NCBI GenBank assembly: GCA_016213895.1
Contig: JACQZJ010000049.1
Location: forward strand, 1 to 57,567
From: Planctomycetota bacterium
Lineage (GTDB): Bacteria; Planctomycetota; B15-G4; JADJEK01
Reading direction: 5' to 3'
Length of the DNA: 57,567 nucleotides
A model generated the notes under the pieces. The model was not told where the DNA came from, searched no databases, and saw only the letters and a list, made by a program, of their open reading frames with translations. Numbering within the stretch: the stretch's first letter is position 1; every line of letters begins with the position of its first letter. Below, one piece after another: positions 30,583 through 38,119 of this stretch. The position numbers were made by a program, and so were the translations under genes.

Positions 30583-31992
30583 CTACTGGCCGGTGAACGC
30601 GCGTTGGTAGTAGCCCCAGTCGCGCAGGTCGAAGTCGCCGTCCTGGTCGATGTCCGCGACCGCGCCGTCCTGATCGGGAGTCAAGGCCGGCGCTCCCGGC
30701 GCCTCGGCGGGTCCGTTGAACCACCCGTAGTAGTTGAGGAAGAACCAGTCGAACTCGTCCACGTCGTTGTCGTTCTCGAAGTCGAACTCGGCGCGGCCGA
30801 GCGACGCGAGGAAGCCGACCAGGAGGCCCTTGTCCGTGGCGCTGAAAGCGTTGTAGCCCGCGCGCGCGAGGGCCGCCTCGCCGTCGTGATGCTGGATCGC
30901 GGAGTCGACGTCCTGGGCGAACGTCCCGCCGGTGGCCCGACCGTCGTGGAGAAACGCCTCGCGCTGCGACATCCCCCAGAGGGCCCGGGTCATCATCTCA
31001 GGCGCCAGCGACGCGTTGCCGAACTGGTCGCCGAGCGTCCCCATGTCGTGCAGCAGGTAGTCCCCGTAGGGCTTGATCGCCTGATTGGCAAGAGCGGCCG
31101 AGGCCGCGGCGCCGGTGGTGAAGGACGGGACGTGGCAGGAGGCGCAGCCGACGGCGTTGAAGAGCGCCTCGCCCGTCATGCCCGACCGCGGCGTCTGGGG
31201 CGGCGGCGCCAGGAAGCTCATGAAGTCGGCGAAGCGGTCGATGCGGTCGAAGCCGAAGGCGTCGGGCCCGTCCTCCGGGTCCGCGACCGTGTCGCACAGG
31301 CTCAGGAGCGAGGTGTTGCCGTTCGGTGCGCTGTCCTGGGTGAGGAAGCGGTTGGTCAACCCTACCTCGTTCCGCGACGGGCCCGCCGACCAGCTCATCA
31401 CCGTGGGCAGATCCGCCTTCCAGCCGTACTTGCCGACCATGGGCGGGCCGGAGGGGTTCTCGATCGCCTGCACCAACCTGGCGATGCCGCTCACCCCGGG
31501 CGGGGGGAACTGTTCGAGGTAGAACAGGTCCTGCTCGTCGATGGCCTCGACCAGGCCCACCCCGAAGCAGATCGGCGTGGTCCGCAGAAAGACGAGGTCG
31601 GCCTCCGGCGGCACGAACTCCCGGCAGGGCTCGCTGAGCGCCTGGGATTGCAGCAGCGGGCCGCCGAGAGCGGCGAGGTCGTCGAAGACCGGCGTCGTCC
31701 TGGCGAACATGGTCACGGTCCTGGTGCTGGCGCCGCCGATGGTCGGGGAGCCGTGGCAGGCCGCGCAGCTCTTGTCGTTGAAGATCGGACCGAGGCCGTC
31801 CGCCGTGGACAGAGGAGTGTTGAACATGGCTTGCCCGGCGAAAAAGCGCGCCCGCTCGGACGGGGTCAGGCCAGGGAGCGGCTCTCCCATCCTCGGCTGG
31901 ATCTGGACCTGACCGCGGGCCCCGCCCGCCAGGACCAGCAGAACGCCGCCCATCCACAGCCGTTGGATCGTCGCTCTTTTCGTTGCCATCAC
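30583..31992 (-). CDS. Exported di-heme cytochrome (DHOR/DUF1111-like) with dockerin-like C-terminus
   Basis: The 469-residue protein has a signal peptide (LWMGGVLLVLAGGARGQ) and two c-type heme motifs, CAACH (76-80) and CASCH (283-287). The surrounding sequence (GLGPIFNDKSCAACHGSP, LHDMGTLGDQFG, LWGMSQREAFLHDGRA) fits the di-heme oxidoreductase family once called thiol oxidoreductases. The last ~70 residues are a different module: two calcium-loop motifs (ENDNDVDEFDW and DIDQDGDFDLRDW), as in dockerin-type domains of planctomycetes. It sits next to the hydrogenase operon on the same strand but 233 bases away, so any electron-transfer link is inference. Confidence 0.88.
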   Translation of the reverse strand: MMATKRATIQRLWMGGVLLVLAGGARGQVQIQPRMGEPLPGLTPSERARFFAGQAMFNTPLSTADGLGPIFNDKSCAACHGSPTIGGASTRTVTMFARTTPVFDDLAALGGPLLQSQALSEPCREFVPPEADLVFLRTTPICFGVGLVEAIDEQDLFYLEQFPPPGVSGIARLVQAIENPSGPPMVGKYGWKADLPTVMSWSAGPSRNEVGLTNRFLTQDSAPNGNTSLLSLCDTVADPEDGPDAFGFDRIDRFADFMSFLAPPPQTPRSGMTGEALFNAVGCASCHVPSFTTGAAASAALANQAIKPYGDYLLHDMGTLGDQFGNASLAPEMMTRALWGMSQREAFLHDGRATGGTFAQDVDSAIQHHDGEAALARAGYNAFSATDKGLLVGFLASLGRAEFDFENDNDVDEFDWFFLNYYGWFNGPAEAPGAPALTPDQDGAVADIDQDGDFDLRDWGYYQRAFTGQ

Positions 31993-32028
31993 GGCCCTCC
32001 CGGCCTCAGCGGTTCCTGGCGCACTGCA

Positions 32029-33936
32029 TCACGGATAGAACGAGATCTTGACCGCGTTGGAGAGCGCGGCGCCCTGGGGCTGGCTGGCGTCCACCACGGC
32101 GATCTGGAGGACGACGTCGATGGGCCCGGAACCGCCGGCCACCGGGAAGACCATCTGCCCGGCGGGATCGGTGAACAGGACCACGGGCGGTATCACGAGG
32201 GGCAGCGGCACGAGCATGCCGCCCACGAACGGGGCCGGGTTGGCGAAGAGCGACACGAAGATCCAGGCTGGCGCGCTCGGTTTCGCGTTCTGCAGCAGGA
32301 AGGTGGCGCTGTTGCCGGTCCAGAGCGGCTGGCCGCAAACGGACAGCGTCGCGCTGCCCGGGCCCTGGTAGCCCAGGTCCTGAGCGCACGTCACCGGATC
32401 GGTCTGGTTGATCCAGACGTTCGTTCCCGCCCCGCGGCTGATGAGCAGGTCCAGGTCGTTGTCATTGTCGAGGTCGAGGATGCCCAGATCGTGCGTGCCC
32501 GTGAGGTCGCCCTCGTAGAGACCCTTGGCGCCCAGCCAGCCGCCGCTGCCGGACGTCTGGCGCTCGTGACGCAGCGTGATCTGGCTGCCCGGCGCGCCGC
32601 CGAGGTTGTGGTAGATGTGCAGGCGCCGGCTGTAGCCGGGGATGTCCACGTCCACGTCGCAATGGAGCGTGTCCTTCCAGCCGTCACCGTCGAGGTCGGC
32701 GATGAAGTTCTCGCTGGCGAAGCCGTCGTCGCCACCGGTGAGAAACTCGTAGGTGTTGCCGCCGCTGCCGCCGCTGAACTGCACGCGGCCGAGGGGATCG
32801 GTTGCGAGGTTGAAGCGGTAGCGGTCCAGGCCGTCGTCGCTGGTGATGATGTCCGGGCGGCCGTCGTTGTTCAGGTCGCCCACGGCGATGTGGTAGGGCG
32901 AGCTGCTGCCGTTGTCCGTGTCGTCGAAGATGTTGAAGAAGCCCTCGTTGGCCGGGTTGTTGTACGCCACGGCCACGTACTGGGGCGACTGCAGGGCCGT
33001 GTCCTTGACGATGTCCAGGGTGCCGTCGAGGTTCAGGTCGACGATCTCTGCCGCCATGCTGAAAGCGGAGGCCAGCATGGTCGCGGTCATGCGCAGCTGG
33101 CTCTCGTCCACGAAGTACCCCGGCTGGATCGCACCCCTGTTGATGAGGAGGCGATCGTTGAGGTCCTTGTCAGTGGGCTCCGCCGGGCCGCCGGCCCCGC
33201 CGCTGTCGTAGTCCCCGAAGTAGAGGTCCGGATAGCCGTCTCCCGTGACGTCGCCCGCGGCCACGGCGCAGAAGCGCGGGTTCTCCGGGTTGCCGGTGAT
33301 GTACTGGTAGAGCTGCGGAATGCGGGCGTCCTGGTGGAAGAGGCCCAGCCAGTTGCCGCTCAGGTCCTTGCCGCGGTTCATGTAGACGCGAGGATGGCCG
33401 ATGGACTTGGGCAACCCGTCGCTCAAGGTCGTGGCCGTCACCACGTCCAGCCACCCGTCCAGGTCGACGTCGACGATCACCGCGTCGCGGTCGTTCGTGA
33501 GCGCGAGGAAGCCCTGGTCGCCGGGGATGTCGGAGGATGACGCGTACTGGGCGGTGCGATCGACCAGAATGCCCTTCTCGTTCATGAGGAGCATGTTGGT
33601 GCGCCGGCCGGTGCTGGTGAAGGGCTGCTTGCGCACCACGACCAGGTCGTCCCAGCCGTCCTGGTTCAGGTCGCCTACGGCGAAGTCCGTCTCGATGCCA
33701 AGGAACTCGCTCCCGGCCGTGTCTCCGGGCAGCGACGTGGTCATGTTGGAGATGGCCGTCGGGCTCGGTCCGAGGTGGCTGTTGTCCTTGACGAACTCCA
33801 CCCACTGGTTGTTGAACTGGGCGAGGGCGGCGCCCTGGAGGGCCGCGAGAGACAGGGCGAACGCTGCGAAGCGAGAACTGCGCGGCGCGCCCCGGGAGAG
33901 GGGAGTGGCGTTCTGCCGATGATTGCGAGTTGTCAT
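32029..33936 (-). CDS. Exported FG-GAP/VCBS-repeat protein
   Basis: The start at 33936 precedes a signal peptide (FAAFALSLAALQGAALAQ). The 635-residue product contains at least seven calcium-binding FG-GAP/VCBS repeats: FAVGDLNQDGWDDLVVVRK, VDVDLDGWLDVVTAT, AAGDVTGDGYPDLYFGDYD, VDLNLDGTLDIVKD, AVGDLNNDGRPDIITSDD, ADLDGDGWKDTL and LDLDNDNDLDLLIS. These form an integrin-like propeller. The final ~110 residues (from SATLSVCGQPLWTG to ALSNAVKISFYP) are a beta domain also found at the end of the next gene. A longer frame upstream, to 35694, is a shadow. It is probably a surface or secreted structural protein. Confidence 0.88.
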   Translation of the reverse strand: MTTRNHRQNATPLSRGAPRSSRFAAFALSLAALQGAALAQFNNQWVEFVKDNSHLGPSPTAISNMTTSLPGDTAGSEFLGIETDFAVGDLNQDGWDDLVVVRKQPFTSTGRRTNMLLMNEKGILVDRTAQYASSSDIPGDQGFLALTNDRDAVIVDVDLDGWLDVVTATTLSDGLPKSIGHPRVYMNRGKDLSGNWLGLFHQDARIPQLYQYITGNPENPRFCAVAAGDVTGDGYPDLYFGDYDSGGAGGPAEPTDKDLNDRLLINRGAIQPGYFVDESQLRMTATMLASAFSMAAEIVDLNLDGTLDIVKDTALQSPQYVAVAYNNPANEGFFNIFDDTDNGSSSPYHIAVGDLNNDGRPDIITSDDGLDRYRFNLATDPLGRVQFSGGSGGNTYEFLTGGDDGFASENFIADLDGDGWKDTLHCDVDVDIPGYSRRLHIYHNLGGAPGSQITLRHERQTSGSGGWLGAKGLYEGDLTGTHDLGILDLDNDNDLDLLISRGAGTNVWINQTDPVTCAQDLGYQGPGSATLSVCGQPLWTGNSATFLLQNAKPSAPAWIFVSLFANPAPFVGGMLVPLPLVIPPVVLFTDPAGQMVFPVAGGSGPIDVVLQIAVVDASQPQGAALSNAVKISFYP

Positions 33937-33965
33937 GGGAAGGGTCTTTCTCTTCCTCTGCGTCC

Positions 33966-34949
33966 TCACGGCGTCAAGGTCACCGTGACGGCGTTGCTGG
34001 TGAAGTCGATCGGCGCCTCCAGCACGTAGGCATGGGAGATGGTCAGTCCGACGAGGCCCGACCCGAGGCCGGAGGGCACCGTGAGAGTCGCGGTCGCGTG
34101 TCCCAGACCGTCCAGGGACGAGCGGTTCTGGGTGTAGGGCGTCGCGTTGTTCGGAATCTGGATGGTGTAGAGGAGCCAGGCGTCGACATTGAGAGGCAGG
34201 ACCAGGCCGCCGCCGATGGCGAGCCCAGGGCTTGCGCCGCTCAGCGAACCGAGCAGCCAGTAGGGCCGGCCGGCGTTCGCCGCTCCGGCGTTCAACGAGA
34301 GCGTCACCGTTCCGCCCGTGGCCACGGAGACCGCGGCCACGTCCTCGGAAAGCGAGATGACCTCGATCACCAGGTTGGTGACGGCGCCCGCATTGGCCGC
34401 ATCCACCGCCCAGAAGGGGCTTCCGGTCTGTCCCTGGCGGATGACGTTGGCGAAGGGCTCCACGACCGAGAGGGTGTAGGTGCCGTACTGCAGGGGCGCG
34501 GTCAGCGTCCCGGTCACGAGCACCGCGGGCGCGCCCTGCTGCGCCACCTGCGTGATGACGCTGCCCGTGGGAAAGGGCGCGAACTGGTTCTTGATCGTGT
34601 TCTGCGCCCCGCCCACCTGCGCGAGCAGGTCCTGGACGGGCGTGCCGCCGAAGCCGGCGGGGTTGTCGATGCCCGCGGGCCTGGCGAAGTTCGTCATCGG
34701 CGGCATCATGGGCGCGGCGGCCGCCTGCAGGCTCCCGCCGTCGAAGGCGAGGTCGAAGACGAACATGGCCATGCCGTCGCTCAGGGAGTCGCTCAACTCG
34801 CCCACGACCTGATACGTGACCACGTCGCCGGGTCCGACCACGATCGAGTTCAGTCCGTTGCTCCGGACGCTCAGGTTCAGGTCCGTTGCCGAAGCGCTCG
34901 CGGAGATGCAGAGGAGCAAGGGAAGGGCAAGGAGTGAGAGACGCGCCAT
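33966..34949 (-). CDS. Exported cohesin-like/beta-sandwich protein with shared C-terminal domain
   Basis: The ATG has an excellent AGGAGGTGA site 4 bases upstream and a signal peptide (LSLLALPLLLCISASASA). Residues ~20-180 have alternating strands (GDVVTYQVVGELSDSLSDGM, FVFDLAFDGGS) that recall cohesin-like or planctomycete exported beta-sandwich domains. The C-terminal ~120 residues (GRPYWLLGSLSGASPGLAIG, LPLNVDAWLLYTI, FTSNAVTVTLTP) are a domain shared with the FG-GAP gene downstream and with the remnant at 47634. It is 327 residues long with no catalytic motif. It lies 29 bases upstream of the FG-GAP gene and is probably co-transcribed with it. Confidence 0.82.
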   Translation of the reverse strand: MARLSLLALPLLLCISASASATDLNLSVRSNGLNSIVVGPGDVVTYQVVGELSDSLSDGMAMFVFDLAFDGGSLQAAAAPMMPPMTNFARPAGIDNPAGFGGTPVQDLLAQVGGAQNTIKNQFAPFPTGSVITQVAQQGAPAVLVTGTLTAPLQYGTYTLSVVEPFANVIRQGQTGSPFWAVDAANAGAVTNLVIEVISLSEDVAAVSVATGGTVTLSLNAGAANAGRPYWLLGSLSGASPGLAIGGGLVLPLNVDAWLLYTIQIPNNATPYTQNRSSLDGLGHATATLTVPSGLGSGLVGLTISHAYVLEAPIDFTSNAVTVTLTP

Positions 34950-35119
34950 TCGTCACCTCCTGGGAGGGATCGTCCGCGTGGCCTTCGGTCCCGCCTCGAA
35001 AGGCGGGCCGCCCGCTGTTCTGCAAGCGCCGCGGGAACGACAGCGCGTGAATAGCTCTGCGGTCAGGCTCGTCCAGGTGCGAATCCGAGGATTCCTGGCG
35101 GTCTATGCCGGAGCGATCC

Positions 35120-36310
35120 TCACTCTCGCCGCGGCGGCAGTGCTCCGCCGCCTGCGGCCAGCGCCTCGTAAAAGCGGGCCTCCGCCTGCAGGCCGCGTTC
35201 CTGGCAGGCGGCCGCCAGGCCGCGCAGATCGCGCGGCATTCCGGAGAACCAGCGACCGGGGAAGGCTCCCCGCTCCGCGCCGGGAGGCGGGTTCTTGCCG
35301 TAGCGCTCCGCGTCCGCGAGAAGCTGGTCCGGCGCGACCGGGCCCAGGTAGACGATCTGCAGCCGCAAGTCGCAATCGACGAGGAAGCTCGCCGGCACCA
35401 CGTCAGCGGGCCGTGCCAGCACGTGCTCGAGGACGACACGCAGGAACTCGATCTCGCCCGCTTGCGGGAGCCGCGGCGCGAACGACAGGTCGCCTCGTCC
35501 GGCCGCGATCCGGCTGGCGAAGAGCGCCTGGACCTCCGGCCACTCGGCGCTGCCGTCCAGGCAGAGAGGCACGCAGGCCAGCCCTGCCGCGCGCAGGTCC
35601 TGGTCGCGCGCCGCCAGCTCGCCGAGCTCCTCCACGCATGGCGCGCAAGTGCGAGACCAGAGGTTGATGAGCGCCGGCGCTGCCCGGCCTCCAATCACCC
35701 GAGGCAGCGGCAGCGGCGTTCTCAGGACGACTCGTGCGCTGCCGGGGGATGGGGGCGCGGTGTTCGGCGCAACCGGAAGCACGGCGCTCCGCGCCGGCAC
35801 GAGCCGCGCCTCGGGAACGCCCTGCGTCAGCTCGTAGCTTCGGTTTGGCTCGAGACCCTGGAACTCCTCGGCCTCGCCTCCCGGCCAGCAGACCCGCACG
35901 CGCTCGATCTTCTCGGCCCGGCCCAGTCCGAAGTGCAGGGTCTTGCTCGACTGTGCGAGGTAGCCCTCGCCCGCAGCGAGCTGGTGCACGAGACACCGGC
36001 CGCCCGCGAAGACCTCGACCATTGCCCCGACGGCGTCACGGTTGCACCGCTGTCCGATCAGCCGCAAGGAAAGGAAGCGCTGGCCGCCGTCCTCGTCGTT
36101 CCTCATGAAGCGCAGCAGCGGGCCGGTGCGGTTCTTGAGGAAGAGGTCCAGGTCGCCGTCGCCGTCCCAGTCGCTGAGCGCCGCCGCCCGGCCGTCGTCC
36201 AGAAAGTCCAGGCCGGAGATCGCCGACACGTCGGCGAAGCGGCCGTCGCCGAGGTTCAAGTAGGCGCAGTTCCGCTCGCGGCCGCTCCAGGAGTTGCCGC
36301 TGTCCATCAA
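35120..36310 (-). CDS. ASPIC/UnbV and thioredoxin-like part of a gene interrupted by one TGA
   Basis: Codons here continue, in the same frame, the gene starting at 37852. The region between the TGA at 36401 and the TTG at 36310 is also coding in character (SFFWRRVASRSPADEAERRG). The 396-residue part carries one more VCBS repeat (LSDWDGDGDLDLFLKNRTG) and an ASPIC/UnbV domain (NRDAVGAMVEVFAGGR, AGEGYLAQSSKTLHFGLG). It ends in a thioredoxin-like domain with a CxxC motif (LINLWSRTCAPCVEELGEL). It has no signal or proper ribosome site of its own, so independent expression is doubtful. It is either the C-terminal 60% of a recoded protein or the silent half of a nonsense mutant. Confidence 0.75.
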   Translation of the reverse strand: MMDSGNSWSGRERNCAYLNLGDGRFADVSAISGLDFLDDGRAAALSDWDGDGDLDLFLKNRTGPLLRFMRNDEDGGQRFLSLRLIGQRCNRDAVGAMVEVFAGGRCLVHQLAAGEGYLAQSSKTLHFGLGRAEKIERVRVCWPGGEAEEFQGLEPNRSYELTQGVPEARLVPARSAVLPVAPNTAPPSPGSARVVLRTPLPLPRVIGGRAAPALINLWSRTCAPCVEELGELAARDQDLRAAGLACVPLCLDGSAEWPEVQALFASRIAAGRGDLSFAPRLPQAGEIEFLRVVLEHVLARPADVVPASFLVDCDLRLQIVYLGPVAPDQLLADAERYGKNPPPGAERGAFPGRWFSGMPRDLRGLAAACQERGLQAEARFYEALAAGGGALPPRRE

Positions 36311-36363
36311 GCGCGTGAGGGCCGCCCAGCCGTTCTCGTAGCCGCGGCGCTCCGCTTCGTCTG

Positions 36364-36392
36364 CCGGTGAGCGCGACGCAACGCGCCGCCAG
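36364..36392 (-). promoter_or_regulatory. RNA hairpin just after the in-frame TGA (SECIS-like candidate)
   Basis: Eight bases after the TGA the mRNA can form CUGG/CCGG (with one G-U), an internal loop, a G-U pair, and a GCGCG/CGCGC stem closed by the loop UUGCGU. Position and a G-containing apical loop are like bacterial selenocysteine insertion elements. In DNA this GC-rich, such hairpins also arise by chance. Confidence 0.35.
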
Positions 36393-36400
36393 AAGAAGCT

Positions 36401-37852
36401 TCAGAGGTCGTCCTTCAGCTCGTTGGTGAGGAAGCCGTTCGGCACGACCATGTCCGGGAAGCCGTCGTTCTCGAAGTCCGCGAAGATCGCTCCAAAGGCC
36501 CAGCGTCCCATGCGGATGCCGGCGGCGTCGCTCACGTCCGCGAACGTCCCGTCGCCGTCGTTCCGGAGCAGCGTGTTGCCGAGGGCGTGCTGCTGGATCT
36601 CCCGGCGCGCGGCCTCTTCTCCAGCCTTGAAGCGCGGCTTCGGCGGCCCGTTCTGCGCGTCGTGGAAGGGATCGGGCAGGCTCTCGCCGTAGCGCGTCTT
36701 GACGTAGCGGCAGGCGTAGATGTCCAGGTCGCCGTCCAGGTCGTAGTCGGCCGCGGCGAGCGAGTAGAAGCTGGGAGAGGTCGCGGCCCGGAGCGCGTGC
36801 GCCGGCGCGAAGGTCCCGGTCCCGTCGTTGGCGGAGACCACGAGCAGAGGTCCCATGGCGCAGGCCAGGTCCTGGTCGCCGTCGTTGTCATAGTCGAAGA
36901 GCAGGACACCCTTGGTGTCGTCGAGCCACGCCACTCCCGCCTCGAGCGCGCGCTCGCTCGCCGTGGCGTCCGGGTTCTGCACATAAAGCCGGTTCGGGAT
37001 CCCCGTGCCGGTGGCGACATACAGGTCATCCAGGCCGTCGCCGTTCACGTCCCCGACGGCCAGGCCGTTGTGCCCGAGGTAGTTCCACTCGCCGAGAGCG
37101 TCGGAGCGTCCGAACCAGTACTCCCCGCCCCGGAGCATCAGGTCCGCGAACAGGCCGTCATCCGCGAACACGGCGCTGGTGCACTCCGTGAACTGCGGCC
37201 CCCGGGACACGATCTCGTCGAAGTCGACCAGCGCGATCCCGGCGATGAGCGGATGGTCGGGATCGTCCGTCTCGGCCCACGCGACCCACCAGCGGCCGTT
37301 CTGCTGCAGGGACCGCCCGGGCGCGGCGCCGAAAGCCTGGTAGAGGACCAAGGTGCGGAAGCGGCCCTCCCCGGCCCGCTCGACCCGGTAGATCTTGAAG
37401 GCGATCGCCAGGGGCGCTCCTGGCGGGAAGGGGGCGAGGAGGTCCGCGAAGGCTTGCGCCGGGTCGAGCGCCGGCTCCTCCCGAGCCGCCGGCGGCGCGC
37501 TCCACCTCGTGACCGAGAACCTGCCGGCGGCGAACCGCTCTTCCCCTGGCCGGCGCAGGGGCGGCAGGAGGGAGTCCGGAGCGAAGAAGCGCGCGGCGGC
37601 CGCGAGCGCGGCCGCGTCGCGCCGCTCCAGGACCCGGGCCAGCTCCTTCAGCTCATGGTCGGCGTGCTTGTACTGGATCTCCGTTTCCCAGTCGTCGTCG
37701 AGCGGGCTGTTCTTCCCCATCAGCTCCTCGATCTCCTGCTGGCGCGAGGGCGCTCGCCCCTCTTCCTGCGACCAGCACCGGGACGGGACGGTCCAGGTCA
37801 CGGACGCGGCCGTCACGGCAAGAACGAAGGAGAGAGGGGTCGACCGGCTCAT
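36401..37852 (-). CDS. Exported VCBS-repeat protein, N-terminal part up to an in-frame TGA
   Basis: From the ATG at 37852 the protein has a signal peptide (LSFVLAVTAASVTWTVPSRC) and a region of ~200 residues of unknown fold. VCBS/FG-GAP repeats follow (VGDVNGDGLDDLYVATG, LFDYDNDGDQDLACAMG, AADYDLDGDLDIYACRY, FADFENDGFPDMVVPNG). The frame ends at TGA after NGFLTNELKDDL (codon 484), in the middle of what is otherwise a continuous 910-codon gene. The sequence directly after, SFFWRRV, is the natural continuation of this CRTAC1/ASPIC-type family. The gene is divergent from the giant gene at 38120. Confidence 0.8.
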   Translation of the reverse strand: MSRSTPLSFVLAVTAASVTWTVPSRCWSQEEGRAPSRQQEIEELMGKNSPLDDDWETEIQYKHADHELKELARVLERRDAAALAAAARFFAPDSLLPPLRRPGEERFAAGRFSVTRWSAPPAAREEPALDPAQAFADLLAPFPPGAPLAIAFKIYRVERAGEGRFRTLVLYQAFGAAPGRSLQQNGRWWVAWAETDDPDHPLIAGIALVDFDEIVSRGPQFTECTSAVFADDGLFADLMLRGGEYWFGRSDALGEWNYLGHNGLAVGDVNGDGLDDLYVATGTGIPNRLYVQNPDATASERALEAGVAWLDDTKGVLLFDYDNDGDQDLACAMGPLLVVSANDGTGTFAPAHALRAATSPSFYSLAAADYDLDGDLDIYACRYVKTRYGESLPDPFHDAQNGPPKPRFKAGEEAARREIQQHALGNTLLRNDGDGTFADVSDAAGIRMGRWAFGAIFADFENDGFPDMVVPNGFLTNELKDDL

Positions 37853-37982
37853 GGGTGGATCCGCGAGACGCCAGCCCTGGCACGGGAAGGGGAGCGGCGG
37901 GCCGAGAACCGCGCCACTCGAGAATAGCCCAGGGACCGGAGTCGCCAAGGCGCGGCGCGGCCGAAGGCGAGAAGAGCGCGGC

Positions 37983-38119
37983 ATTCTCGGAACCGGCGGA
38001 ATCGAGCCCGGTCCCGTATGATCTCGTGATCCACACGGGCGGCGCGCCGTTTCCGGAGAGGGCCGCCTCTCCCGGGACGGCGGACGCCGGCTGGCTTCAG
38101 AACCCGCAAGGACATCGGC
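37983..38119 (+). promoter_or_regulatory. Promoter block shared with the first giant gene
   Basis: GGAACC (37989-37994) is followed after 16 bases by GTC, as in ECF sigma-factor promoters, and then TATGAT (38017-38022). The blocks TGATCC, GGGCGGCGCGCCGTTTCCGG and GGACATCGGC before the ATG match those in front of 19626. Conservation of the block beyond the coding region suggests it is functional. Confidence 0.5.
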
